Positions 34,401 through 47,040 of a DNA stretch of 64,000 bases are shown piece after piece. Both the position numbers and the translations under genes were made by a program. The DNA is taken from positions 3,765,059 through 3,829,058 of the forward strand of contig JAQFVV010006293.1 in NCBI GenBank assembly GCA_028023455.1, given 5' to 3'. This DNA comes from Epiperipatus broadwayi (lineage: Eukaryota > Onychophora > Udeonychophora > Euonychophora > Peripatidae). Under the pieces are notes generated by a model, which worked only from the letters and a program-made list of their open reading frames with translations, had not been told where the DNA came from and did not search any database. Positions within the stretch are counted from its first letter, which is position 1; each line of letters begins with the position of its first letter.

Positions 34401-37400
34401 TAAATATCTCCATGAGATATTTCATGTTTCATGCAACCAGAGAGAGTTACCTTGGTCTGGAAAGATGACTGTCGATTTAATATTTTTATTAAATCTCGGT
34501 CTGACCAGGGATATGATTAATAAGTAAATATTAATAATATTTACTCCTCTGCTTGAGTAACGGGGTCTTAAAGCTCATATTAAAAATTAATATGATTTAA
34601 TAAAGTAAAATAGTAAGTAATTAGACAGAATAAGTCATAAAGTTTTTATATATGATTGAAATCCTGTTACAATATGTATAATTCTATTAATTTTAACAAT
34701 TCTATTTAAAAATTATTACTTTATAGATATTATTACTTATAAATAAATGTGCTTAAATAATTATCTGATATTTTTTGGACATACTTTTTTTGGGATTTAT
34801 TAGGAATGAATTCTAAATATATATTGTAGCCTTTTGGTTTATTTCATCTATAAACCAAATGTGATAAAAGGAAATAATTGTGGAAAAAATTTTTTTTTGA
34901 ATATAAGAAAATTTAAAAGTTTTAGTTGAGAAATCCATTGCTATATAGCTTAAAAGTAACATATACAGAGACAGTTTGTGTTTGTATAAAATATAGCTAG
35001 CATTATTTAATGCAGGGGGGATGATTGATTTTTTTGTACACTGCTATAATAATTTACCACTATAATAATTGAGAAATAAATATTTATATGACTGAGATAA
35101 AGTCTGGTGAATTTTGATATCTATTACTAAAGAGTTGATGAGAATTAAAATTGAATTGATTGTCAGTAGCTTTAGTTAACAGTCTTTTAGGGGAATAAGT
35201 TTAAAGTTATAGGAAATTATAATGGATATTTCTGTTTATGATTATCAGAAATTATAATTGATTTTATGCTTGTAATTACAAGAAATTATGATGGATGTTT
35301 GTGTTCATGTAAGCTGAATGAGCAGTTTTCCATTGAATGGTCTCCACATGTATGTGTGTGTAATACAAATATATGGGTTTGATTTTTTTGCTTTCCTTTA
35401 TAGAAATTGATATAATTTTCTATATTAATTCATGATAAGTGTAAAAGGGGAAAAATAAATGAATCTGTTTTGATTTATTATTTCTAACTCTAAAATGTAA
35501 ATCTAAATAAGAAATTATTTAGATCAAATGAATGTAACCTTTGTTTGACCAAAAAGTGTCAGTAAGCTTATTTTTTTGATTAGATTTTCTTTGACTACTT
35601 TTCCATAAATTAGTCACTAATGTGTTAACTAAAGAGATATGCTTTCAGATGCAAAAAAAAGAGTTGTCAAAATTAACAACTAGTAAAGAGTCAGTTGTTC
35701 ATTTTGAGTGGAAGTTTTTGAAATTAGATTTGAAGAAAAACCACCTGTGTGGAGGGGGGATTAACATGTGTTTTTTTCTCCTTCACTCTATAAAAGTGGC
35801 TGGAAAGTGAATAAGGAGAACTTTGCTAATTGACAACACTGGCTGACTAAAATTAATTCTCCAAGTTTTTTTTTTTAAATTTTCATTCTCAGAATTTAAT
35901 AATGTGTTTAAGTTTTATAGTATACCAAAATATGAATTTCTAATTCATGTATAAGTGGTGCATATTTCTTTTCCTCACATCAATTATGAAGAAATCAATT
36001 TTTAATAAGATATTGTATGCTGAATGCCACAACATATCCATTTGGCTTGTTAAAATTTCATTGAAGGAGAGAACTGTCAAAATTTTGTATGGAATTGAAA
36101 CTCTAATTCATATTATAATAATTATTTCGCTGGTTAAAATTCATTTGAAGAGACTGCAGCAAACTTCTGTATAACATTTAAAAAGTTAATTCATGTTTAG
36201 TAATCAGAAACTGCTTGTTGTCTATAAATTGAGCCCTTAAAATGGAAAGGAAGAAAAAGAAACAAATCAATTCAAACCCAGAAAGAAACTCATCAAAATG
36301 GAAAGTAATCAACAGACTCTTTTAAAATTTATTAATTATCCTGTAGCTACATTTTTGATTTAAAATATCTACGTTTTTTACCTATCTTGATTCAAATAAC
36401 TGTATGTGCATTTTTTATACACATTTGATTAAAAATAACTGTCTGATGTGCATCTGTATAGCTATCTCAAAATAAAATGAACTGAATACATTAATTGATT
36501 AATGGACAGTTGAAGGAAAAGACATTGGAAAGAGACTATCGTAATGTTGATATTTACTCTTTATTTTATTTCATTTATATAATATGTCATTTGTTTTTTT
36601 TTTTTATATTTCATTTTGTTTATATAATATGTCACACGTCTAATCACTAGATTATCTTAATTTAATATTTTTTTTTATTTATCTTTAAAAATGTTTAAAG
36701 GAAAGAAAGGAAAATGATTTTGATACCATTTAAGTATAAATGCTCACGTAAATTTAAATTTAAAAGAAAAAAGAGAAATGATATAAATATTTTTTTTATA
36801 TTCTTAACAATATTTTAATTTGTGCTTAATATTAAATATGAAGAGTGAGAGGATGGTTGTATAAAAACCCATCATTATGCTGTTAGTGTTGATCTGTTAT
36901 TAATAGAAATATTGGATGCATGTTGTTGGCTTGACTGTTTAAAATTGAAATAATTCATATATGTTTTGATTCGGGATCTGATTGGTCTTTGTCATTTATC
37001 TAGACTGTAATTGAGGTATGTGTGGGCTTATATAAAGCTATAAATGCTTGTCATTACTAATGTAAAGTTATCCTACCACCCAATAGATGGGAAATAGCAG
37101 TCTCATGATTTATTTACCATGGCAGTCGGAGATGACTGAGTTTCACTCTATTTATTTTGTTAAGATAGGGAATTATCAATAAAGTTATTGTTTAATTGTA
37201 GAAAATGTTTTGCATGCCAATATAGAGAGTAGGTGTCTAGGCAGGAGCTCTTTACATGACTCTAGATCTTAAGAAAAGTTCTCCCTCTGGCTCAAGCAAA
37301 CAGTTCAAGTTAGGAGTTGTTGTCGTTGTTTGTTTTTAATTTCCCTTGCTAAGACGCTGCTGTGTGAACATTATAAATACTGCATGGTGATGTGGGATAT

Positions 37401-38229
37401 GAAGAGAGTTTTTATATGTGGGACAGAATAAAAGCTGCCTGAAAGGATAAGGATTCTGTCAGATGTATATGTATGATGGGGCATTGACAGAGATTTTAAT
37501 TATTAAACTAACCGATCTGTGTTGATTTTTTTGTGAATGATGGTAAATTGAGGTCATCAATCTGAATGGACATACTAACCTATCAAGATATATACAGTCA
37601 AAAATGTAAAGATCTGACAGGCATGAATGTAAAAGTGTGGGTTTTAAATATAAACCCGTTTGCAAGATCAGTAGGGGATTTTTATGGCATATCATCCTTC
37701 TTCATTAGAAATGTGAAAATTATTGCTTGATAAAATGATTTAGAAATTTATGATTATTTCACATTGCTAATTGGAATAATTGAAACGAATATATTATTTT
37801 GGAATAGTCCAATGGACAATGTTTACAATAAAAGGGGGGGGGGAGTAGAAATTTATAGGTTTTCTTGTCTTTCAAGATATAGGTTTTTTTAAAGCTAAAA
37901 ATATACGGAATTCTTATTCCATGCGTGAGCGTTTGTGTTTATTATTATTATTAATTATTTATTTATTTGATAAATAAATGGGTCAAAACAATAAATAAGT
38001 CATCCAGAAAAATAGTTAATTTAAACATGTATTTGAACCATAGTCTTTAATAGATCTGAGTCATATATTTGAGTGTAACAGTATTATAATTAAGTGTGTT
38101 TTGATTTTATTTTATTTTATCATTATTGTTAATGTAATAAAATGTTATTATTGTTATAAGATTACATTGTGTTTTGATGTTTCAAATATCTCCAGAATCT
38201 ATATTCAGCACCTATATTTAAAGTAATAT

Positions 38230-38580
38230 TAGTTTATATTTAAATCTAATTATTCATTTTTATATTGATAATTTATTTCCAAGATCGATTTGCAGTAGTT
38301 ATTATTATATATGTTTCCATATTCGATTCATATAGTTAATTTTATATTGATAATTTATTTCCATGATTGATTTTATCTTGATTATTTCTATATTCGATTA
38401 ACATAATTCATTTTTACATAAGCCACTTTTATAAACTTCATTTTCACATAATTTATTTTCATAATTAATTTGCATAATCTGATTTAATGAGTTATTTCCA
38501 TACTTTACTTTCATAAGTAAATCTTGATTGATTTATCTGATTAATGTCCATGGTTTACTTCCATAGTTTACGTTAGCAAA
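38230..38580. repeat. Cryptic interspersed repeat of TTATTTCCAT-ANTTGATT type
   Basis: Motifs such as TTATTTCCAAGATCGATTT, TTATTTCCATGATTGATTTT, TATTTCTATATTCGATTAAC and TTTCCATACTTTACTTTCAT recur at irregular spacing over about 350 bases. Confidence 0.6.
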
Positions 38581-39398
38581 ATATGATAGGTTTAAAATTA
38601 TTAATTAAAATTTGGTCAATAGATTAGAAATAATAATAAAATGATGAGAAATAGTCAAGTTAAGTTTAATAAATTTAATCTTTTGGTTCATTGTAATGTT
38701 GTGAATATTGGGAGCAGACATAAAATCCCTTTCCTGCTCTCGGTGTTTAGAGTGATTCCCAATGGTAAATTCGTATCAAAATTCAACTTAGCATATTTGG
38801 GATCATATCCATTACAATGTAATTGCTTACAAGGGCACCTCTTAACAGATCTAGACCTTGAGAAAGAGCAGTTCAATTATTAATCTAAGAGCTAGTTTGG
38901 AAGTCAAGTAGCATATTATAATAAAATTATTATACTATTATAAAAATAGGGATCATGAATTGATAGTTGATCGAAAGATATATGTGTGTTAGAGAAATAA
39001 GATTAGGGATTCTCAGATTAGAGAACATAACACAGACATTCCGTGTTATATAATTGTAGCTATTGAAAGTGATAGATGCTGAGAACGAAAAGTAAAGTAA
39101 TGGAATTAAATGGGTAAAGTTTATTTGTGATAGATTTTGTCTAGTATTAAATTAAATAATAATTTTATATTATGAACATGGATTATGAGTTCTCTGCATT
39201 GATTATTGATTTATTTCCAGTCATATGTAAAGGAGAACTGTATATAGTATTTTCTGTAGTTACCACTTGTGATCAGATATTTATAATAAAGTAAGGAAGA
39301 AAGTTGTCTTATTATTATGAATTTTATAATAAATTTATCATGAAATATTTGCATGACTAACGCTAGGTTTGAAATTAAGACCACATAGATTGATTGGT

Positions 39399-39428
39399 TT
39401 TATCATTATTATTATTATTATTATTATT
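39399..39428. repeat. (ATT)n microsatellite
   Basis: Uninterrupted ATT/TTA trinucleotides for about 30 bases. Confidence 0.95.
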
Positions 39429-39689
39429 TTTGAGAGACAATTTAATTACTTTCTCCAGTATCTTCTATAGTCCTAAATATGGTTAATGATGATGATCTCT
39501 GGTGGGCATTACAATTTATAGTTGCAATTTGGCGCCCCCGGATATATTTGATCCTAAAGTTAGTATAAAATTTAATGGACTGGCTACTTGAAATAAATGA
39601 GAGTTTATTGATGTTAAATAAGTGAAAGATCGTGCTGAGAAAGTTGAGGTAACAATATATACACAATGCTAGTAATTTATAATATATAT

Positions 39690-39910
39690 GTATATTTTTC
39701 TGATTTATTTGTATTTATTTATTCTTTGAAGTTTATATAAACATCAATATTTTGAATTTTTTCAATAAATAGGTCATCACCAGAATATTTTCTTTGTATT
39801 TACTCCAAAGGCGTAAATAAACATAAGATATCCTAGTGATGACCTAGTTATAAAAAATATTAAAATGTTAACATTTATGTAAGACTCTAATTTTAAAAGC
39901 TTTAATGAAT
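39690..39910. repeat. Imperfect inverted-repeat element (MITE-like)
   Basis: The arms converge on AGGTCATCAC (about 39771) and its exact complement GTGATGACCT (about 39835). Outward, the arms keep matching imperfectly (TATATAAACATCAATATTTTGA versus the complement of TTAAAATGTTAACATTTATGTA). No ORF of note. Confidence 0.6.
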
Positions 39911-40472
39911 AAATCAATAAAAATAAGTAAAAAAGTGTATATATTCTAAAGAAATAACATCTAATAATTTCACAGAAATAGAACTCATCCCTACCCAAAG
40001 ATTAAATATAAGTTAAAACGGCAGGTTAAAAGCTATTAATAAAATATTATATATATTAAACAACAACAACAAAAAAAAGGGGTGCGGATATAGAATAAAT
40101 TAAAATATGCAACAACCAAATAAAATCCATACTGAATGAAAAATTACAAACGGCATTTTACCAATTTAATTTCGTTTCTAAATAAAATCGGTAAATTGCA
40201 ATCTTTCAGGCAATAGATGTAATATAATGCAGTAATTCTAAATTATTTTAAAAGGCTTTGAAAATATGAAAGAAAAAACATTTCTACAAAACATAAATGA
40301 AAAATTAAAAAGAGTTTGTTTTATATTTATTCAGATCTTTTTAGGAATGCATCTCTAGAAGGTGAAGAAGACTTAACATTTAAAGTTACAGATATTTTTG
40401 ATTAAAATTTTTAAAAACTTATTTATGAATGAAAGAAATAAAAAAAAACAAAACGCATTTCTCCCCTTTTAC

Positions 40473-40541
40473 CTTGTAGACATCCATTTTATCAATTATT
40501 CCATCAAATAATGTATAAAGATCATTCAGAACTTCTACAAC
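40473..40541 (-). CDS. Receptor guanylate cyclase, catalytic-domain exon (2nd visible)
   Basis: A 69-base exon encoding exactly 23 codons on the minus strand, VVEVLNDLYTLFDGIIDKMD then VYK. It lies between an AG acceptor (ATTATAG) and a GTAAAAGG donor, phase 0 on both sides. This is the segment between the FSDIVGFT-type block and [10 protein letters not shown] of the cyclase catalytic domain, with the family's LNDLYTxFD and DVYK motifs. Joining the three exons gives one uninterrupted cyclase domain without gaps or shifts, which argues strongly that this is a real, transcribed gene despite the enormous introns. Confidence 0.96.
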
Positions 40542-43098
40542 CTATAATAAAAACAGATATTAAATAAATAACAATAACTATGATATTAAAATATATTAAC
40601 TTATTAAATTGTAGTTTGGTTTATTAAAAGTTATTAATTAGCAATAACATTATCAAATTTTACGAAGAAAAAAAAGATTTTATTTTTAAATAAAAAAATG
40701 TAAAAAAAATCCTGACTTATTTTTAATTCTTTTAATCTACATACAAATATCTATGGATATGATCATATATATTATAATATAAGCGCTAATATAATTGAGA
40801 TTTAAAAATGAGACTCAAGTATGATTCTTTATTATAACTTAATTATAAAACGGATTCCATTTGAGCAGATGACTACAGAAATAAAACTACTCTAAATAAA
40901 ATCGAGATTTTCTCTGAAAATTTTTTAAATGATAACGCTCATATATAAAAAATATCACAGAAATTAGTTAAATTTATTCATATAATAAACTGGATAAACC
41001 TTCAGCTACAATGTAATCAAGTAGCTACCAATTAAAATGGATAATGCAAGTTGAAAACATGTGTCTTTAATTTAATATAGATAATTTTCTGCAAGAGATG
41101 GTTGGGTACTGGTGAAAATTCAAAGAAGTTGATATACTTCAAATTCTTACACATATAAAATATATGGTCTGATTTACTATTCATACATCATTTTGAGTAT
41201 TAAACAAGGAATAAGATCCTTTTTTAGCTTAACATTGATCGGACAAATGCTATTCTTAATATTAGATTGTATGGTTTTATCTTGCACTATTCAATTTAAT
41301 TGGTCATTGCTTGATTACATTATAATTGATGGCTTATTTAATTTATTACACAAATAAATTGACATATTTTCAAAGTTTATACATCAACTCTATAAAAAGC
41401 TTCAATTTAAACTATGGAAATGCATGGTTACTGGTGAAAAGTTAAACAAGTTGTTAAATTTTATAATCTCACATATAAAAAACAATATGGTCTATCAGCT
41501 TGAGTATTAAACTAGAATCAGTCCATCTATTAGCTTAATCTAGGTTAGTTAAATGTTACTGTTAATTTTAGATTACACGAGATCAGTTTTCACTACCTGG
41601 TTTAATTACTGAGTTATCAGAATGTACCATAGCTAAAGCTTTATTTAGTTTATTACTTATGGATAAATTTCCATTATATTTTTAATGTTTTCATCTTAAG
41701 TTATTGAAATATTTAATATATATATATATATTATTTGCACACAAAACTGAGACTCCACATTATCTATTTTCTGAGAAAAAACTCATTTCAAGTTCCTGTT
41801 TGTCTTTAGATAAAAATTCATTAGGAACAAATGGATAGTTTAAACTAGATTGCAGTGTTGTTTGGCATCATCTTATGCAGCATGAACACATAAGTAAGAG
41901 GCGCCTTTGTGCAAGGTAAATTTTAATTCTCATCATTCTAGGAAATAAAATTTGTAAGTTAAGATATATCCTCCCCAATGTTTTCTACAAGAAAAATTCA
42001 ATAATATTGCTTTAATCATTTAATGTGTTTAGTAAATACTTATGTGCTTGATTCATTTATTTCTATTAAATAAATCAGGAGATTAAAACACGTGCTAAAA
42101 TAAAATAATATTTAGAAAAATAATTTTTGAAGCAATAATTAAATAATACCTTAAAATAAAAATATTTATTCATTAATGTGTGGACATTTATTGAATTTGA
42201 AATTTTTTCTTCCAAAAGTTTTCATATTATTTTTTGAACAATCCTGAAAAATTGCTAATAGAGATAGAAAATATCTTCAAATAAGGTAATTTTTGTAAAT
42301 ATATGTTTTTATTATATTTAAAAAACCTGTCCCACCATCACACACACACACATCCAAGAAAACATTTCAAGGCCTCCTTCTCCCATATTCAGGAAAGGTC
42401 TGATATTATATAAGTAATTCTATTTTATCTACTTGCCTATTAAAAATGTTATCTACAGCCAGAGTAAGATTCTCTGGAATGATTCAACTCTGAGTTTCAT
42501 TCTGTATAATGGGGAGAAAAGAGAGTAAGACTTGTTTTCATTATTCTTTCAGAAAAGCAATATTTGTAAAAGGTGATAGTCGTAGACTTTTTTACTAATA
42601 TTTAGATCAACTTTGATTGGTCATGTCAATAATTTATTAAAAATAGTCCGTTTATTTAAAAAACCATTCAAAATCTTTCATGCATAAATTTATTCATATT
42701 TTCTATTAACAAAGTTATATTACTTCTATAATAAAATATTAACACTAATATTTAATTTTTTATATGCATGTTATTCCATTATTAATAATTATAATTTATT
42801 ATATATATAGTCTGATATTTTAAATTTTCATACTTACATTATTTATAGATGTAATTTATACATTTCATTAGAACCACCAAACTAAGTTAACTTTAAATAA
42901 AATGGCTGATCTAAATCTTTCATTCTATTAGCACACATTATTAAAAATTGTATTCTATTTTAAAAATCCATTAGTTATGTTTAATTCAGAATCCCTTATA
43001 TATAACTTGTTTTTATTTGCTATTATCAAAAGTAGCTTCTTTTGTTTTTGTTCAATAATAAAATATTTACACTACTTTATTATTTAGTTTTTTAACAC

Positions 43099-43155
43099 TT
43101 ATTAATAACTTATATATATATATAGTTTATTAATAACTTATATATATATATAGTT
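43099..43155. repeat. Two-copy tandem repeat with TA tract
   Basis: TTATTAATAACTTATATATA followed by TATATAGT is present twice in a row. Confidence 0.9.
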
Positions 43156-43659
43156 TGACAATTAGGTATTAGCCAGGATTTATTTAAAGCAAGAAAATTT
43201 AAATTTTCATATTTAGATAGTTTATTCAATAAATTTTTAAAAGCCATTAAAACATATTTTATTTATTTGTAGGTTATGTTAGATAACTGTGAAATATCCT
43301 CCCTTCTAAATACTTGGCTTGTTTCACTAGGTACATTTTCCAGACATTTTCCTAATAGCACAATTATGTAGAGGTTTTATTAGAATCAAGAGAATTTCAT
43401 TAAATAATATTGTTATCATGAAATTTGTTAAAAATTAAATGATTTGGTATACAATATCTTTTTAAATATTATGTTTTTTTTATTTTTTTTTTTTTTTTTT
43501 TTTTAGATTTTGACCATAGTGTAGCTTATGGATCAGTCATAAGGTTTTAGATAGATAACAAACCCTGAGTCCATATCCAAGGAAAAACTGTTTAGTAAAA
43601 TGTATAATAAGATAATATGGCTATAAAAATAATATCATTATTAAAAATATTTTGCACAA

Positions 43660-43730
43660 GAGAGGAGTAGAATCAAACCTAGGATCCCACATTCTAGGGT
43701 CTGTCTCTCTACCACTAATCTACACTAAGA
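43660..43730 (-). repeat. tRNA-derived SINE fragment (possible)
   Basis: On the minus strand, GTGTAGATTAGTGGTAGAG resembles a tRNA D-arm/A box, and 30 bases later CTAGGTTTGATTCTACTC resembles a T-arm/B box. The T-stem pairs poorly, so this is not a functional tRNA gene; a decayed tRNA-derived SINE is more likely. Confidence 0.4.
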
Positions 43731-44282
43731 TATATGAGCTCTGTAAATATCATTGGTAAACATAATATCACATACAGAATTATTGCAATTGAGACACTAT
43801 TTTTAAAATAAGTTTTATTTTAAATAAATTATTAAATAATAATGTTTTACTTTCTACTTAAATTAGAATATTTAAACATTTTCATTTACACATAAATTTT
43901 ATTAATTATAATGACAAAAGGGTAATGACCTGTAAGGTTTACTGCAATGACACAAGTTTAAGCAAAGAAGTATTTCTTTTATATTTAAATAAAAAATATT
44001 AACAATCAGAATCTGTTTCTAATGATAAAGTGATTCAGAAATCTAAATATTTAAATATAAGTTTTATTAATTATCATGACAAAATGGCACCGACCTATTT
44101 GGTTTCACACAATGATAATATCCATGTAGTATATTTTTAGTTTAAGACTTAACATTTGAGACTTGGAAAATTGGCACAAGGAATCTAAGTAAAGAAGTAT
44201 TCCTTTCATATTTAAATAAAAAATATTTATACTTAGAACATATTTATAATAATGAAGTAAACATTTTCATATATATATATAT

Positions 44283-46165
44283 TTTAACGGGCACATACGC
44301 CATTACATTAATTTTTTTTCTAAAAATTAGTCATGAAAAATAAAAGTTCGCATATAAAAACTTTTTTTTTAAGAATTAAAAATTGAAAGTTAAAAATCAT
44401 CTACACTCTAATATAAAATTGCACAGATGAAAAATTATTAAAAGAAAACTTTATAAAAAAAAAGTATTTTAATCATAAATTTTCAGTAAAGATTTAAAGA
44501 TAATAATATATCTTTAAGTTTGTACAATAAATTAATTAAAGTAAGCTAGCCCTTGGGCATTTCAAAATGTATAAGCAAAGGTCAAATAGGAGAGAAAAAA
44601 ACAATAGAAACTAATAGCCAATAAAAGAAATCCCTCAGGAAACGAACCTCAACAAAAAGATCATCGTCATGACGTAATGTCCACTGGATCCAAAAGTTTA
44701 CAATAAAAGAAAAAGTTTGGAAATAAAAAAATTAATTAGAGAAGATAGAGATGTGAAAGCAGAGGTATGCTAGAGTTGAAGGAGAAGGGATTGAAAAGAC
44801 GCACTCTTCAATCCCTTCAGTTTTGCTATAAAAAAAAAGAGAAAGGAAAAGAAATGACCAATTGTTTTCCTATATTGTGGACCACAAGACATCAGGGTCT
44901 GGAAAAATACCATCTACCATAAAGGACCAATGGCTAACTGGATACCAATCTCTTCAGGACAGCATGGGAATTCACGTTCAAAATTACAAGCAACTACAAA
45001 ATATGGACTTTTTAAAACCGTAAGAACTTTAGACAATTTATGAACATTAAATATAAAACTTTTCCAGTATTTAAATTATAGCAATAGTATTGCCTATCTG
45101 ACCAAACTAAATTATTTATTAATTATTTTTAGTGAAAGTATTATTTGTTTGTTAAATCATTTCCATTAATTTATTTTCCGTTCTTTTAAGTTTTTGTTAT
45201 GATTTTTTTTTTTGTTAAACAACTTTTTTTAAAAAAAGTTAAATTTAAGTCGGGCATGAATGGCTGCGTAGATTTGTAAAGTTATATTAGTTTAATTAAG
45301 GGAGGGTAAATCTTAGGTTATTTGTTTTGTAGTTAAATTGGGTCAATGGATTGGATATATTGGTGTAATTAGTAAATGTAGTATGAGGTCCACTATGTGC
45401 AGGATTGCATTATATGCCACACACCCCCTTTTTGCCTATGGAATGGGATAGTAAGATGGAAAATGCAGTCCCTTCCTATGGAGTTTTTTTTTATTGCTCT
45501 TCTCATCAGACAGATGTAGTATTCCTGTCTGGATGAGAGTCAATGTCTTCTTTAACCATGCTGTTCAGATGTACATTCCTGACAGTATGGTATTTGTGCT
45601 GTCGTATTCATGCTGCATTGAATACATCGATGTATCAGATGGATTGATGTTAGTTTGACTGCGAACTTTTGGCCTAAGGTTAAATAAGGGATAGAATATT
45701 TTCTTTTCAAATGCAATCTATGTAGTCTATTCATACTCGACACTTTAATAAAATATTAAATTCATCTGTGCGAACTTTCAAAATAAAATAAAAACAGTTA
45801 AATTGTGAATTAAAATCTAAGGTAAAGTTTTAATGTTTTATAAAAAAAAAAATTAAAGTAAACATACTAAAATAATTTTAAATTTATATATGTTTAATAA
45901 ATGTTTGTGTGTGTTATTACTGGCAGTGGCTTCTTTTATTTTTTTTAAAATTGAAATATTATTAGATAAGAATTTATATTTTATAAATCTCTGCGTCTCA
46001 CTGAGCTAGTGGCATTGGGCTGACGGTCGGAATAAAATATATATAAATTTTTTTTTCTTAACTTACGTATCTGCCTACTATATAAATTTTCCAGGTTCAA
46101 ATGCCTGGTGGTACCCTGTATGGCAGATATGGTAAGACTTCTCTGGTTAATATCTGACTATTATA
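44283..46165 (+). mobile_element. Solo LTR, family A
   Basis: About 1.88 kb. It starts at a damaged TTTAACGGGCACATACGCCA TTACATTA end and finishes ...CTATTATA. Its second half (45240-46160) matches 8900-9850 closely, for example GGGAGGGTAAATCTTAGG, CTGAGCTAGTGGCATTGGGC and ACTGGCAGTGGCTT. A TATA-like GCTATAAAAAAAAAGAG lies near 44825. Flanking TA repeats hide any target duplication. No internal region or second LTR is present, so it probably arose by recombination between two LTRs. Confidence 0.75.
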
Positions 46166-46736
46166 ATATATATATATATAATTATCTTGAAATTTTGGTG
46201 CCCTCATGATGAAGAGCCTTTTTGCCCAAGATAACTGCAAATTCTCATGCAGTGGTCTTTATCCTGTACATTATCTGAATCAGTCAGTAAATAGAAAATC
46301 TCTTCTTTAAAGCTCTTGGCAACCATTTGTATTCCAACATTCAATGAACATATGCATATTGCTTTATAACAATGTTATTAGAATGTGAGGGTAAAGTAAT
46401 TGACTAATTAAGATAAATGGCTGGCCCATGCAAATTAAACAATAGTAACTATTTTAAGTTGTCATCTTATTCTTGATGAAATTTTATCTAAAAATAAACA
46501 GAAACTTTAGAAAATAATTCAGCCTTCAGCATAAATAACATGTATTGCTAGATATAATTATCAAATGCTAAAGATTTGTTTGACCAACTTCTCTGAGTAT
46601 ATAACACATTTTGAGAAATGAAATATTTTCAAACCAATTTTTCTCACTATATATTTATTTCACATAGACCCTCAATCAATTAGATGAGCTACAGATTTTA
46701 CATGAGATATTTATCAATCTACTTATATTTGTATTC

Positions 46737-47040
46737 ATGTTATGTGTTTATCTATCATTGTTTGTCTACATACCTGTCCACCCATCCACTTACCTTCTGA
46801 CTTTTCTACCCATCTGCCTGCCTTCCCACCTACCTGCCTGCTTCACACCACCATCCACCATTCTATCTACCCACCCATATACCCATAATCAACCTATTTA
46901 TCTACCACCTACTCACCCACATGCCCATTCATCTATCTATACCATATTTAATACCTATATTCATACCTATCTATCCATCCACTTATTTATTTATCCACTT
47001 ACTACTTATCTACACACCCATTAAAAACCTATTACCTACC
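46737..47040. repeat. Degenerate CTATC/CCACC-type tandem array
   Basis: About 300 bases of loosely repeated CTACC, CCATC, TATCTA and CACC units, strongly C+T+A and almost without G on the plus strand. The long open frame through it (rich in Pro, Thr, His and Tyr) is a by-product of the repeat. Confidence 0.85.

Larger units (their letters stand above)
34401..39600. other. Intron stretch, mostly unexplained, AT-rich
   Basis: No coding similarity was seen. Several sub-features: a local duplication of TTATATAATATGTCA (36575-36635); GC-poor repeats of TTATTTCCATANTTGATT type at about 38230-38580; a TTA microsatellite at 39399-39428; and TGGCGCCCCCGG at 39530-39541, which looks like an LTR primer-binding site but has no paired LTRs. 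The open frames at 35622, 35947, 37459 and 38641 show no recognisable domain. Confidence 0.4.
4094..40472 (-). other. 36.4-kb intron of the guanylate cyclase gene, filled with nested repeats
   Basis: The interval between the acceptor of the exon at 3919-4093 and the donor of the exon at 40473-40541. Most of it is explained by the foldback repeats, family A and B LTR elements, Gypsy and LINE remnants listed separately. The intron phase is 0 at this junction. No other cyclase coding block was seen inside it. Confidence 0.85.

Noticed and set aside
38641-38883. 80-codon open frame in an intronic region
   Set aside because: No recognisable motif, no splice context and no second copy to test; treated as chance, though not excluded.
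43660-43730. Possible functional tRNA gene on the minus strand
   Set aside because: A- and B-box-like stretches exist, but the T stem and acceptor stem do not pair properly; more likely a decayed SINE.
46737-47024. 95-codon open frame rich in Pro, Thr, His and Tyr
   Set aside because: It is a translation of a degenerate CTATC/CCACC tandem array; the lack of stops is a composition effect.
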